NCBI RefSeq assembly: GCF_001422735.1
Contig: NZ_LMLZ01000023.1
Span: forward strand, 70,586-134,585
Length of the DNA stretch: 64,000 nt
From: Acidovorax sp. Leaf78
GTDB lineage: Bacteria > Pseudomonadota > Gammaproteobacteria > Burkholderiales > Burkholderiaceae_C
Direction: 5' to 3'
Below are positions 7,178-15,268 of this stretch, in pieces. The position numbers were made by a program, and so were the translations under genes. The stretch's first letter is position 1. Each line of letters opens with the position of its first letter. The notes beneath the pieces were generated by a model. It did no database searches. It worked only from the letters and a program-made list of their open reading frames with translations, and was not told the origin of the DNA.

Positions 7178-9754
7178 ATGGCTGATCAACTGCGCCTGCG
7201 CGTCGTGCTCGATCTGGCCGAGCGCGTGCTCGCCCCCATGAAGCGCATCAGCGGCGCCAGCGGCGAAACCGCCCGCGCACTCAAGGCCGCCCGCGACCGT
7301 CTCAAGGAACTGAACGACCAGCAGGCCGCCGTGGGCAACGTGCAAAAGCAGGCGGCCGAGCTGGCCCGGCTGAACAACGCGCTCAAGGTGAAACAGGCAC
7401 TGCTCGACGGCATGCGGGCCAGTGGCAACGCTACGGCCGCGCAGCTCAAGCGCGAGGAAAGCGGGGTGCGCAAGATTGCCGAAGCCCTGGAGCTGCAGAA
7501 GTCGGCCGCCGTGAAAGCCCGCGCGGCACTCAACGCCATGGGGGTTACAGGCAACCTCGCCGCCGCGCAGGCCAGGCTGAAAACCGATATCGATGGCGCC
7601 ACGGCCACCATGTCCAAGCAACGCGCTGAACTGGCGAGACTGTCGGCGCAGCAGCGCAAGATTCAGGAACTGCGAGACAAGCATGCAAAGGCGGTGCTGC
7701 ACACCGGCGTGGCCGCGGGCGCAAGCGCAGCGATGGTGGCCGGCGGCAACAAGATCGCCGCGCCCTTGCGCTCCGTGGTGGATGCGTTCATTCCTACCGA
7801 GAACGCAGAAACGCAGCTCGGTGCGTCGATGATGACCAAGACCGGCGCGGTGGCGCCCGAGTTCAAACAGGTGTTGGACCTGGCCACACGGCTTGGCGAC
7901 AAGCTGCCGGGCACCACCGCAGACTTTATCGAGATGATGACCATGCTGCGCCGCCAGGGCATGACATCGCAAGCCATCCTGGGCGGCTTGGGCGAGTCGG
8001 CCGCGTATCTAGGCATCCAACTGCGGATGCCGGTCACAGGTGCGGCCGAGTTTGCAGCAAAGATGCAGGACGCCACGCAGACGGCCGAGAAGGACATGAT
8101 GGGCCTGATGGACGTGATCCAACGGGCCTATTACTTGGGCGTGGACCCCACCAATATGCTGCAGGGCTTCACCAAGATCAGCGCGGTGATGCCCATCCTT
8201 GGGAAAAAGGGCCTTGAAGCCAGCAGCATGCTCGCGCCGCTGCTGGTGATGATGGATCAAACCGGCATGGCTGGCGAGGCTTCAGGCAACGCCATCCGCA
8301 AGGTGGTGCAGCTGTCCCTGGACCGCGAAAAAGTAGGCAAAGCAAACAAGTTGCTTGCTAGCCAGGGCGTCAAGCTGAATTTCTCCACCGCTGGTGGCAA
8401 ATTCGCCGGCATGGACAACCTGTTCGACCAGCTGCAGAAGCTCAAGGCGGTGGATAACGATGAGCTGCGTATCGCCGCTCTGAAGAAGCTGTTCGGCGAC
8501 GACGCCGAAACCCATCAGGTGCTCAACACTTTGATGGAAAAAGGCATTGACGGCTACCGCGAGGTGGTGAACAAGATGCAGGCGCAGGCCGATCTGCGCA
8601 TGCGGGTGGACGCATCGCTCAAGACAGTAAGCGCTTCGGCCGAGGCCGCGCAGGGCAGCTTTACCAACATGCTCAAGGACATGGGCGCCACCATTGCCCC
8701 CGACCTTGTGAAGATCCTCAACGCCCTGGGCAACATGGCCAGCAGCATCGGTGCCTGGACGCGCGAAAACCAAGCCCTGGTGAAATGGACCCTTCGCGTC
8801 GTGGGCGGGCTCGCACTCGTCGTCACCGTCCTGGGTACGCTGGGCCTTGCGATAGCGTCCGTGCTGGGGCCGATGTTGATTGTTCGGCTTGTGATGTCGC
8901 GCATGGGCCTGGGCCTCGCAGGTCTGCGGCTGGGGTCTACCATCGCCAGCGCCGCCATGGGCGGGCTTTCACGCGTGGCCGCGCTCGCAGCCAGAGCGCT
9001 GACCCTGCTGCAGGCCGGCGCCGTGTGGCTGCTCGCAGGGCTGCGCGCGCTGGCGGTGTTCCTTGTAGCAAACCCCATAGTGGCCGCCCTCGCGCTGATG
9101 GCCACGGCCGCCTACATGGTGTGGCGCAACTGGGACGGCATCAAGGGCGGGCTCCTGGCCATCTGGCAGCAGCTGTCGGCCGCTGTGACTGCCTGGTGGG
9201 CCAGCACCTCGGCCGGCGCCGCAGCCCTGTGGCAAGACCTGGTGGCGTTGAAAGACCGCTTTTTCTCCGCAGGTGCTGACCTGATGTCCGGCCTTGCGAA
9301 CGGCATCACCAGCCGTCTGGCGGCCGTGCGCGAGGCGGTGGTGGGCGCAGCCGATGCCGTGGGCGCCTGGTTCCGCGAGAAGCTGGGCATTGCCTCGCCG
9401 TCCAAGGTGTTCATGCAGTACGGCGGCTGGATCAGCGAGGGGGCAGCACTGGGCATTGCGGGCGGCCAGGGCGCGTTGCGCTCTGCGGCGCTGGCCATGG
9501 CTACAGCAGCAACCGCCACCATGCCCTTGGCGGCCGATGCTGCGGCGCTGCGCATCGACACTCGCGCGCCGCTGGGTGCGGCCGGCACTGCGGGCCCGAG
9601 CGGCGGTGGTGCGGGCAACGTCTACAACATCACCGTCAACGCCGTGCCAGGCATGGACGAGCGAGCGGTGGGGCGGGCCGTGGCGGCCGAGCTGGACCGC
9701 CGGGAGCGTGCAGGCCGCTCGCGCACCCTGTCGTCCCTGCATGACATCGACTGA
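7178..9754 (+). CDS. T: tail tape measure protein (P2 T-like)
   Basis: At 858 residues this is the largest tail gene, as expected for the protein that sets tail length. Residues 1 to 200 are helical and coiled-coil-like with Lys/Arg/Ala/Leu repeats. Residues 220 to 460 form the conserved phage tail tape-measure domain (TKTGAVAPEFK, TTADFIEMM, PTNMLQGFTK segments). Residues about 540 to 660 contain several hydrophobic helices, followed by a WW-rich region and the EKLGIASPSKVF motif typical of tape measure C termini. It is preceded by the E/E' chaperone and followed by U and D. Confidence 0.95.
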   Translation: MADQLRLRVVLDLAERVLAPMKRISGASGETARALKAARDRLKELNDQQAAVGNVQKQAAELARLNNALKVKQALLDGMRASGNATAAQLKREESGVRKIAEALELQKSAAVKARAALNAMGVTGNLAAAQARLKTDIDGATATMSKQRAELARLSAQQRKIQELRDKHAKAVLHTGVAAGASAAMVAGGNKIAAPLRSVVDAFIPTENAETQLGASMMTKTGAVAPEFKQVLDLATRLGDKLPGTTADFIEMMTMLRRQGMTSQAILGGLGESAAYLGIQLRMPVTGAAEFAAKMQDATQTAEKDMMGLMDVIQRAYYLGVDPTNMLQGFTKISAVMPILGKKGLEASSMLAPLLVMMDQTGMAGEASGNAIRKVVQLSLDREKVGKANKLLASQGVKLNFSTAGGKFAGMDNLFDQLQKLKAVDNDELRIAALKKLFGDDAETHQVLNTLMEKGIDGYREVVNKMQAQADLRMRVDASLKTVSASAEAAQGSFTNMLKDMGATIAPDLVKILNALGNMASSIGAWTRENQALVKWTLRVVGGLALVVTVLGTLGLAIASVLGPMLIVRLVMSRMGLGLAGLRLGSTIASAAMGGLSRVAALAARALTLLQAGAVWLLAGLRALAVFLVANPIVAALALMATAAYMVWRNWDGIKGGLLAIWQQLSAAVTAWWASTSAGAAALWQDLVALKDRFFSAGADLMSGLANGITSRLAAVREAVVGAADAVGAWFREKLGIASPSKVFMQYGGWISEGAALGIAGGQGALRSAALAMATAATATMPLAADAAALRIDTRAPLGAAGTAGPSGGGAGNVYNITVNAVPGMDERAVGRAVAAELDRRERAGRSRTLSSLHDID

Positions 9755-9766
9755 CCGGAGCACACC

Positions 9767-10213
9767 ATGCACATGATGGCCCTCGGGCAATTCCTGTTCA
9801 GCCTGCCTACGCTGTCCTTCAACGACTTCAAGCGGCAGACCAGCTGGCGCCACCCCACAAACTCGCGCGTGGGCGCGCGCCCTGCATCCCAGTCGCTGGG
9901 GCCGGGTGACGACACGATCGGACTGTCGGGCCTGCTGGTGCCCGAGTTCGCAGGCAAACGCATCTACCTTGACCAGCTGCGCGACATGGGCGACAGCGGC
10001 AAGGCCTTTGCGCTGGTGTCTGGCGCGGGCGAATCCTTCGGCGCCTTCGTCATCGAGAACGTGAACGAAACCGGCACGCTCCACACCGGGCAGGGCGTGC
10101 CGCGCCGCGTGGAGTTCGACCTGCAGCTCAAGCGCGTTGACGACATCAAGGCCGAGCCCGGCGGCGGCGTGGACCCCGGCCCCATTGATGACTACTGGGA
10201 GTGGTGGCTGTGA
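9767..10213 (+). CDS. U: phage tail protein U (P2 gpU family)
   Basis: The 148-residue product starts MHMMALGQFLFSL, with the F-x-T-L-S-F and WRHPTNSRVG segments of the gpU family, a tail completion protein at the end of the tube. A CCGGAG site lies seven bases before ATG 9767. The end overlaps the start of D by four bases. Confidence 0.92.
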   Translation: MHMMALGQFLFSLPTLSFNDFKRQTSWRHPTNSRVGARPASQSLGPGDDTIGLSGLLVPEFAGKRIYLDQLRDMGDSGKAFALVSGAGESFGAFVIENVNETGTLHTGQGVPRRVEFDLQLKRVDDIKAEPGGGVDPGPIDDYWEWWL

Positions 10214-11229
10214 GCGACCACCTGCAGACCGCGCAGCTGTACGACGCGCCGGCCTACGCGCTCACGGTTGACGGCCGCGACATCACGGCCAACGTCCGGG
10301 CGCGCCTGATGTCGCTCACCCTCACCGAATCCCGCGGGGATGAGGCCGACCAGCTCGACATAGAGTTGGACGATACGGACGGTCAGATGAACCTGCCGCC
10401 CAAAGGCGCAGAGATTGCCTTGCAGCTGGGCTGGCGCGACTTCCGACTGGTGGACAAAGGCCTGTTCGAGGTGGACGAAATCGAGCACTCGGGCGCACCC
10501 GACCGCATCAGCATCCGCGCCAGGTCGGCCGAGATGCGCCGGCAGCTGCGCACACGCAACGAACGCAGCTGGCACGACACCACGCTGGGTGCCATCGTGG
10601 GCGACATTGCGCGGCGCAACAACCTCGCGCCCCGTGTAGACGCGGCGCTGGCCGATATCAAGGTGGCGCACATCGACCAGACGAACGAAAGCGACCTGCA
10701 CTTTTTGACCCGCCTGGCCAAGAAGCACGACGCGGTGGCCACGGTGAAGAAGGGCCGCTTGGTGTTCCTTCCCATTAACGGCACACGCAGCAGTTCGGGT
10801 GAAGAATTGGAAGCCATCACGCTGACCCGTGCAGCCGGCGACAGCCACCGTTACCACACGGCCGACCGCCACAGCTACAGCGGCGTGCGCGCGTACTGGC
10901 ACGACAAAGACCGCGCCGAAAAACGCTCTGTGCTAGTGGGCACCGAAGACAACGAAAAGCGCTTGAAGGACACATACGGGAGCGAGGCCGACGCCATGGC
11001 CGCCGCCCGTGCAGAGCAAGGCCGAGTTGAGCGAGGCAAAGCCACGATGGAGCTAACACTTGCCATGGGCCAGCCCACTTTAATGCCCCAAACACCTGTG
11101 AAGCTAACCGGGTTCAAACCCGAGCTCGACAGAACGCCTTGGCTAGTGGTCAAGCTCACACACAGTCTGGGCGATGGCGGGTTCACAACGCATATTGTGC
11201 TTGAGATACAGTCAGAAATACCTCGATAA
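10210..11229 (+). CDS. D: late control / baseplate hub protein D (P2 gpD family)
   Basis: The product (339 residues from GTG 10210; two earlier in-frame GTG codons exist) has the gpD pattern: TVDGRDITANVRARL at the N terminus, EADQLDIELDD, and the LARKHD-like TRLAKKHDAVATV segment in the middle. gpD is the tail hub under the spike. I chose GTG 10210 because it gives the GTGA overlap with the U stop typical of this operon. It is the last tail gene before the low-GC cargo island. Confidence 0.92.
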   Translation: MSDHLQTAQLYDAPAYALTVDGRDITANVRARLMSLTLTESRGDEADQLDIELDDTDGQMNLPPKGAEIALQLGWRDFRLVDKGLFEVDEIEHSGAPDRISIRARSAEMRRQLRTRNERSWHDTTLGAIVGDIARRNNLAPRVDAALADIKVAHIDQTNESDLHFLTRLAKKHDAVATVKKGRLVFLPINGTRSSSGEELEAITLTRAAGDSHRYHTADRHSYSGVRAYWHDKDRAEKRSVLVGTEDNEKRLKDTYGSEADAMAAARAEQGRVERGKATMELTLAMGQPTLMPQTPVKLTGFKPELDRTPWLVVKLTHSLGDGGFTTHIVLEIQSEIPR

Positions 11230-11253
11230 TGCGCTAATTGTCTAAGGAAAGCT

Positions 11254-11889
11254 ATGGAACATCAAATGTCGCAAAGCATTGAGGGGATGGAACGTCACCT
11301 AAAACTGCGCCAAGGATTTTTTAAAGATTTATTAGCTGATGATGACTGGTCATTTGTAATTAAACTTAGTTCGCTCTTCGAAGCGGCTTGCACCCAAGCA
11401 CTTGTAAAGCGGCTTGGAAAGCCAGAACTTGAAGAAGAACTAGGGTGGCTTGACATGGCAAACCACAGGTTCGGAAAAGTCCGCCTACTAGAATCCTTAG
11501 GAGCCATTACAAAAGGTCAGTACGACACCCTTACTGAACTTGCCACTCTCAGAAATACATTTGTTCATCAAGTCGGGCATGTTAATTCGACCATATCAGA
11601 ATATCTTCAATCACTATCAATTCAAAGAAGAAATGAAATCATTAAAAAATTCACGCCGCCCGTACAAGGCGATATAGTCATTGGCGGTCATAAAATCGAA
11701 ATTAAAACTTTTGTCAATGATAATATTAAGCTCGCTATTTGGCTTGCATGCTACGACATACTTGCCTGCCTACATCTTGATTTCACATACTCCGAGCTGG
11801 AACACATAACAAACAGCTATCAGCGCATAAACGAGCATTTAAAATCGCTATCCGTTTCTTTTAAGAGCAATATAGGTAAAATTAAGTAG
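11254..11889 (+). CDS. HEPN-motif protein 1 (DUF4145/MltR-like), cargo gene
   Basis: The 211-residue, mostly helical protein has an LRNTFVHQ segment giving an R-x4-H motif at R100-H105, the catalytic signature of HEPN ribonucleases. The preceding DDWSFVIKLSSLFEAACTQAL helix resembles DUF4145/MltR-like HEPN families. ATG 11254 has AAGGAAAG five bases before it. GC content falls sharply from the tail genes, and codon use is AT-rich (many ATT, AAA, TTA), which marks recent acquisition. It lies 24 bp after D, in a typical P2-family cargo site, with a second HEPN-motif gene downstream. I infer an RNase or abortive-infection role; a non-catalytic MltR-like regulator is the alternative. Confidence 0.7.
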   Translation: MEHQMSQSIEGMERHLKLRQGFFKDLLADDDWSFVIKLSSLFEAACTQALVKRLGKPELEEELGWLDMANHRFGKVRLLESLGAITKGQYDTLTELATLRNTFVHQVGHVNSTISEYLQSLSIQRRNEIIKKFTPPVQGDIVIGGHKIEIKTFVNDNIKLAIWLACYDILACLHLDFTYSELEHITNSYQRINEHLKSLSVSFKSNIGKIK

Positions 11890-12036
11890 ACCGTTCACTT
11901 AAATTATTTTATAAAAGTGGTGAAAGCTTGCTGTGCAACAACCATTTAGCCGTGACGCTTTACATAGCCCCACCAGCAGCCGGACCAAGAAACGCGGACC
12001 TTTGTAACAACCAACTCTAACGAACACCTAAAAATC
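11890..12036 (+). promoter_or_regulatory. AT-rich spacer between the two HEPN-motif genes
   Basis: This 147-bp gap carries an inverted repeat, TCACTT...AAAGTGGTGA, around 11896-11923 enclosing an AT-rich run with TTATAAAA that could serve as a -10 element. It could be a weak terminator for the first gene or a promoter for the second. No ribosome-binding site of normal strength precedes the second gene. Confidence 0.3.
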
Positions 12037-12783
12037 ATGACAAAGGAATTAATCGAGGGAAATTTTCGGCATTTGCCTTTTTTTGAATTTTTAGCAGATG
12101 CCTCCTACCAGCACATAGTCGCAACCAAGTGCGATGACAGATATTCCGCCTCTCGCCATGTGCGAGCATCGATAATGGCATCAGCACTCAGCGTGGAATG
12201 TATTGCAAATTCGCTGATCAACTATATGCAGTTGCCAAAGAAAACAGCAGACGATATAGACAAATTACCAATCTTAAGCAAGATTGATACTTTCACATTA
12301 TTATCCGACAAAACCTATATGGATCGAGGCGATGACCGAGTTGCGAAAATCACAGAGCTAATTCAGATTCGCAATGCATACGTTCATCCGAAAGAGCAAG
12401 TAATGAAGGTTGAGGTAGGAGAGATGAAGGATATGGGCACTGAATGGCACATGCCTATGGAAGTGACTGGGAAAGACTGGCCTGCTATTGGCATTCCAAG
12501 ATCCGCTAAATTTTGGACCGTTAACCACTCGCTATCTGCTATGCAAGCGCTACAGCGATTTTACAAGTATCTATTTAGCCGAGTGCTAAAGTTCTCAGAA
12601 GATGAGATATTCAAAGTTTTCATCGAGCACTTTGAAGTGCGCAGCGTAATGGTTCCAGTAATCGATCCAGAACTCAGACGCGATGTGCAAGCGTTGATAT
12701 CCTCGGGCGTCGATTTCACACAAGTTTTCCCCATGCTTAAAGAAACCTCCCGGCATAAAAATCAGGGGGTGCTTAAGGTCTGA
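12037..12783 (+). CDS. HEPN-motif protein 2, cargo gene
   Basis: The 248-residue protein contains IQIRNAYVHP, an R-x4-H motif at R112-H117, preceded by an Ala/Ser-rich helix (residues 44 to 62) and followed by a long helical C-terminal part with an aromatic QRFYKYLF segment near residue 175. It is not obviously similar to the first HEPN protein apart from the motif. Composition is AT-rich like its partner and unlike the tail genes. The arrangement of two HEPN-motif genes in one prophage cargo site suggests a defence or toxin module. Which of them is active, or whether both are, cannot be told from sequence. Confidence 0.65.
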   Translation: MTKELIEGNFRHLPFFEFLADASYQHIVATKCDDRYSASRHVRASIMASALSVECIANSLINYMQLPKKTADDIDKLPILSKIDTFTLLSDKTYMDRGDDRVAKITELIQIRNAYVHPKEQVMKVEVGEMKDMGTEWHMPMEVTGKDWPAIGIPRSAKFWTVNHSLSAMQALQRFYKYLFSRVLKFSEDEIFKVFIEHFEVRSVMVPVIDPELRRDVQALISSGVDFTQVFPMLKETSRHKNQGVLKV

Positions 12784-12808
12784 GATCAATAAAACAAATC
12801 CACACTGG

Positions 12809-13140
12809 CTACCCTGTTTTCGGTAATGACCAACTGGACTTTGTGCGTACCCACTGAGGATCGCCGTCCGTGAGGGTGCATGACATGTATGTCTGGTCTG
12901 CCATATTGGCAATCGCTCCGGGCGAGTAGGCCTTGCCCTCGTAGTAGCAAGCCGGCCGGCCTTGCATAGCGCCAACAATGCTAATCAGGCTGATCGAGCA
13001 GAAAAAAAAACTAAAAAATAGACGCTGTATCGGGGCGCGTTGACGTACTTGTCTATGTTCACCACCGAATCGCCATGTATCACCGAGTCGCCGGCCACCA
13101 CTTGGCCAGCGTCCCTGCGCACCCACACCTTGCCGCTCAC
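12809..13140 (-). CDS. DUF1496-like small membrane protein, broken or joined by a -1 frameshift
   Basis: Reading the minus strand from GTG 13140 (AAGGG site six bases upstream) gives 46 codons up to a run of nine T at 13002-13010; without a shift the frame stops at 12985. A -1 slip in the T run continues to 12809 and makes about 110 residues. The joined product has a hydrophilic N terminus with GDSVIHGDSVVNI, one transmembrane segment that spans the join (YSVYFLVFF into FCSISLISIVGA), and a C-terminal ACYYEGKAYSPGA domain resembling DUF1496. That the helix is continuous only across the join supports a real gene. It could be programmed frameshifting, a sequencing error in the homopolymer, or a true mutation. 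Confidence 0.55.
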
Positions 13141-13222
13141 ATCCGGTCCCTTGCACTTGTTCTGCTTGTGGGCCGAATCTAACAGTTAGTTGCATTTGAC
13201 CGCTTGCGCGGGCGCAGTGCGC

Positions 13223-13666
13223 CTACTTGCGCTTGCCGCCCATGGTGAACGTTACTGGCGCGTTGTTTGTCTGGTCGCCGATGACCTGTTGTCCAACGTC
13301 GCCGCCGATGTGCAATTGCGGCGCGCTGTTCACTGGGCTGGCGATGCTCGCTGCGCGCCGTGCCAATTCTGCGACTCCGGACAGCGTCGCCCTTCCGGCG
13401 TCGTCAGCCTGCGCGAACCCATCGAGCAACGCGCGCTCGGCTGGCGCCAGGGTGGCACTTGACAGGTCGGCGCGGCGCCCCGTCACGATGTACTGGACAT
13501 CGGCCCCCACATTGGCGACTCCAGCCAAAAACGAAACATCGGGGAAGCGCGCGCCCTTCTCGTAGTTGATCACGGCGCCTTTCAGCACGCCACCGGCGCT
13601 ACCGAATGCCTCCTGTGTGAGGCCCAGCCTCTCGCGCTCTTCCCTAAGTCTCGTAAAAATACTCAT
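13223..13666 (-). CDS. XRE-family phage repressor (CI/C-like)
   Basis: Residues 1 to 65 are a lambda-repressor-type helix-turn-helix (FTRLREERERLGLTQEAF, then VINYEKGARFPDVSFLAGVA). A helical linker with LAPAERALLDGF follows at about 75 to 90. The C-terminal 30 residues are unusual: a Gly/Asp/Asn-rich tail, QLHIGGDVGQQVIGD and TNNAP, in place of the usual peptidase domain. It is transcribed opposite to the early genes from a divergent region, as expected for the lysogeny repressor. ATG 13666 is the first start able to include the whole HTH. Confidence 0.85.
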   Translation of the reverse strand: MSIFTRLREERERLGLTQEAFGSAGGVLKGAVINYEKGARFPDVSFLAGVANVGADVQYIVTGRRADLSSATLAPAERALLDGFAQADDAGRATLSGVAELARRAASIASPVNSAPQLHIGGDVGQQVIGDQTNNAPVTFTMGGKRK

Positions 13667-13764
13667 TTGAATAGCTAAAATACATTGACAGATACGCAAA
13701 TGCGCACCACAATGCAATTACGTTGTAACCAATTGGCTCCTGATAGTACATGCACAGCACCACC
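13667..13764. promoter_or_regulatory. divergent lysogeny control region
   Basis: About 100 bp, AT-rich relative to its surroundings, between the repressor and the first rightward early gene. It contains the inverted repeat ACAATGCAATTACGTTGT and a second copy of part of it (TTGTAACCAATTGG). These are candidate repressor operators. Precise promoter elements could not be fixed by eye. Confidence 0.5.
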
Positions 13765-13980
13765 ATGTTGCAAACCAAATCCCCCATGTATGGCGCCGCG
13801 CCCGAGCGCTTGGTGCATGACAAACCTATCCCGCTTCGGCTCACCCAATCTGAACGGGATGAGGCCCTGCAAATGGCCGACGAAGACAGCCGCAGCGCTA
13901 GCAGTTTTGCGCTTCACGTGTACCGGCTGGGCCTTGTCGAGCACAAGCGCCGCCGAGCTGCCATGTCTGCCCACGCCTGA
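13765..13980 (+). CDS. small ribbon-helix-helix-like phage protein
   Basis: The 71-residue product has a strand-like IPLRLTQSERDEAL segment followed by two helices (ADEDSRSASSFALHVYRLGL), a pattern that fits a CopG/Arc ribbon-helix-helix DNA-binding fold. An in-frame ATG at 13750 is an alternative start. As the first gene rightward from the control region, it could be an early regulator opposing the repressor. Family not firmly recognised. Confidence 0.5.
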   Translation: MLQTKSPMYGAAPERLVHDKPIPLRLTQSERDEALQMADEDSRSASSFALHVYRLGLVEHKRRRAAMSAHA

Positions 13981-13991
13981 AAGCGCGCGCA

Positions 13992-14210
13992 GTGCCCCTC
14001 ATTCAGATCATCCAGAAATCGCGCCGCATGGGCCTGTCAGCCATGCTCGCAGCCACCGCCCCAACGGCAGTAGCAACCCAGCGGCGTAGTGGCGATGCCT
14101 TTGACGCCATTCTGCTGGCGTTCCCGACCACGGATGCGAAGCCCGGTGCCGCTTCTGAGAACTACTTCACACCCGCGCCAGTTATCGAGGATCGTCACCC
14201 ATGCGCATGA
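13992..14210 (+). CDS. small hypothetical phage protein
   Basis: A GTG-started 72-codon frame that overlaps the Ogr-like gene by ten bases. Residues 1 to 35 are basic and helical (IQIIQKSRRMGL), the rest is Ala/Pro-rich without a known motif. Support is mainly positional: it fills the gap between two early genes with overlapping ends. Confidence 0.35.
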   Translation: MPLIQIIQKSRRMGLSAMLAATAPTAVATQRRSGDAFDAILLAFPTTDAKPGAASENYFTPAPVIEDRHPCA

Positions 14211-14518
14211 TGTGCCCGCACTGCAAACAGAACGCCTACACGCGCCACAGTGGGCAACTGACCAACACCAGCCGCGAGACGATCTTCCAGTGCCGCAACT
14301 GGGAGTGCGGCCACGTGTTCTCTACGGTGACGGAAATCAATCGCACCATCTCCCCCAGCGCCACGCCTGATCCAACGGTGGTGCTTCCCATGTCCACGCA
14401 CATCCAGCGCGCGTTGCTGCAGCAGCAGCTGCAGTCCATGCCATCGGCCGACTACCGGCCCCGTAATGCCGGCTTCATGACCGGCGACCTGTTCGGAGCG
14501 ATGCCCGCCGCCGGGTAG
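14201..14518 (+). CDS. ogr: Ogr/Delta-like zinc-finger activator of late genes
   Basis: The 105-residue product starts MRMMCPHCKQNAYTRHS and continues with CRNWECGHVF, giving the C-x2-C...C-x4-C pattern of the Ogr/Delta family, which activates P2/P4 late promoters through the RNA polymerase alpha subunit. P2 Ogr is 72 residues; the extra C-terminal 30 are Gln/Pro-rich. Its place in the early region, separate from D, is common in Burkholderiales P2-like prophages. Confidence 0.9.
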   Translation: MRMMCPHCKQNAYTRHSGQLTNTSRETIFQCRNWECGHVFSTVTEINRTISPSATPDPTVVLPMSTHIQRALLQQQLQSMPSADYRPRNAGFMTGDLFGAMPAAG

Positions 14519-14610
14519 CGCCCCCGCCCCCTCCCCTTTTTCACACGCCTGACGGTGCCCTTTTTAGGGCCCCGCGGGGATTCGTTCGCCTTGATTTTTT
14601 GGAATTGCCC

Positions 14611-14766
14611 ATGTGTTTGATTGCCCTGCGCATATCTCTATTGGCCATCGCGCTGGTTGCCCTGGCGGTAGCCCTCAGTTCCCCGCCGCTGGTGTGGATA
14701 GCTGGCGCGTGGATGGTTATCAGCGTGGCGGCCATCGTGGCAGCACTCACGGGGATGGAGCCATGA
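14611..14766 (+). CDS. small phage membrane protein, two spans
   Basis: A 51-residue frame from ATG 14611, too short for usual gene callers. It is almost entirely hydrophobic (residues 3 to 22 and 27 to 47) with a short turn at SSPP. It overlaps the next small gene by four bases (ATGA), which supports translation. Could be a holin-like or superinfection-exclusion membrane peptide; no evidence chooses between these. Confidence 0.5.
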   Translation: MCLIALRISLLAIALVALAVALSSPPLVWIAGAWMVISVAAIVAALTGMEP

Positions 14767-14927
14767 ACGCCCCAGCCTTTTTCCGCGTGACGCACATCGA
14801 CGCGCAGCACTGCCGCCGCCGCATGCGCGTGCCGGCCGTCAACCGCGCCAGCGCCGTGGCCTGGGTGGTGCAGCTGTATGGCGACGGCTGGTATGTGGCG
14901 GCGGTGCGCGAGGGCAAAGGCTGCTGA
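14763..14927 (+). CDS. small hypothetical phage protein
   Basis: A 54-residue frame from ATG 14763, overlapping the small membrane protein gene. The sequence is basic and has two cysteines (C19 and the C-terminal C54) and a WVVQLYGDGWYVAAV beta-hairpin-like segment. Similar short ORFs precede gpA in Burkholderiales P2-like phages. It is followed by the next gene after two bases. Confidence 0.5.
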   Translation: MNAPAFFRVTHIDAQHCRRRMRVPAVNRASAVAWVVQLYGDGWYVAAVREGKGC

Positions 14928-14929
14928 GC

Positions 14930-15268
14930 ATGTCGGACACCTCGCAATTTCACCCACTGCCATCGGCCGAAGCGCTGGGCCACTACACACGCTTGTTCGG
15001 CGTGGGCAATGGCTCGCTGCGCGACGAGTTCGTGAAGGCCGCCAGCAAAAAACAGTGGTCGGATGCCGAGTCGCGCGAGTGGGCGCGCTTGGCTGAAACG
15101 CACCGTATGGCGCTGATGCTGTTGGCCGGGGTGGACGGCGACCTGGGCGTGTTGGCGCAGCGCCACTGGCGCGAGCTGCCAGAGCCCGAGCGCATCGCCT
15201 TGAAGGCAGAGGCACGGTTTGCGCGGCGCGAGTTCTCGCGGCTGCATGCACTCACGGGGCGGTGGTGA
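14930..15268 (+). CDS. hypothetical helical protein preceding gpA
   Basis: The 112-residue, mostly helical protein has alternating charged and hydrophobic residues and no signal or membrane segment. Its stop overlaps the gpA start by one base (TGATG), so both are probably translated together and it may act with the replication protein. No family recognised. Confidence 0.6.
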   Translation: MSDTSQFHPLPSAEALGHYTRLFGVGNGSLRDEFVKAASKKQWSDAESREWARLAETHRMALMLLAGVDGDLGVLAQRHWRELPEPERIALKAEARFARREFSRLHALTGRW

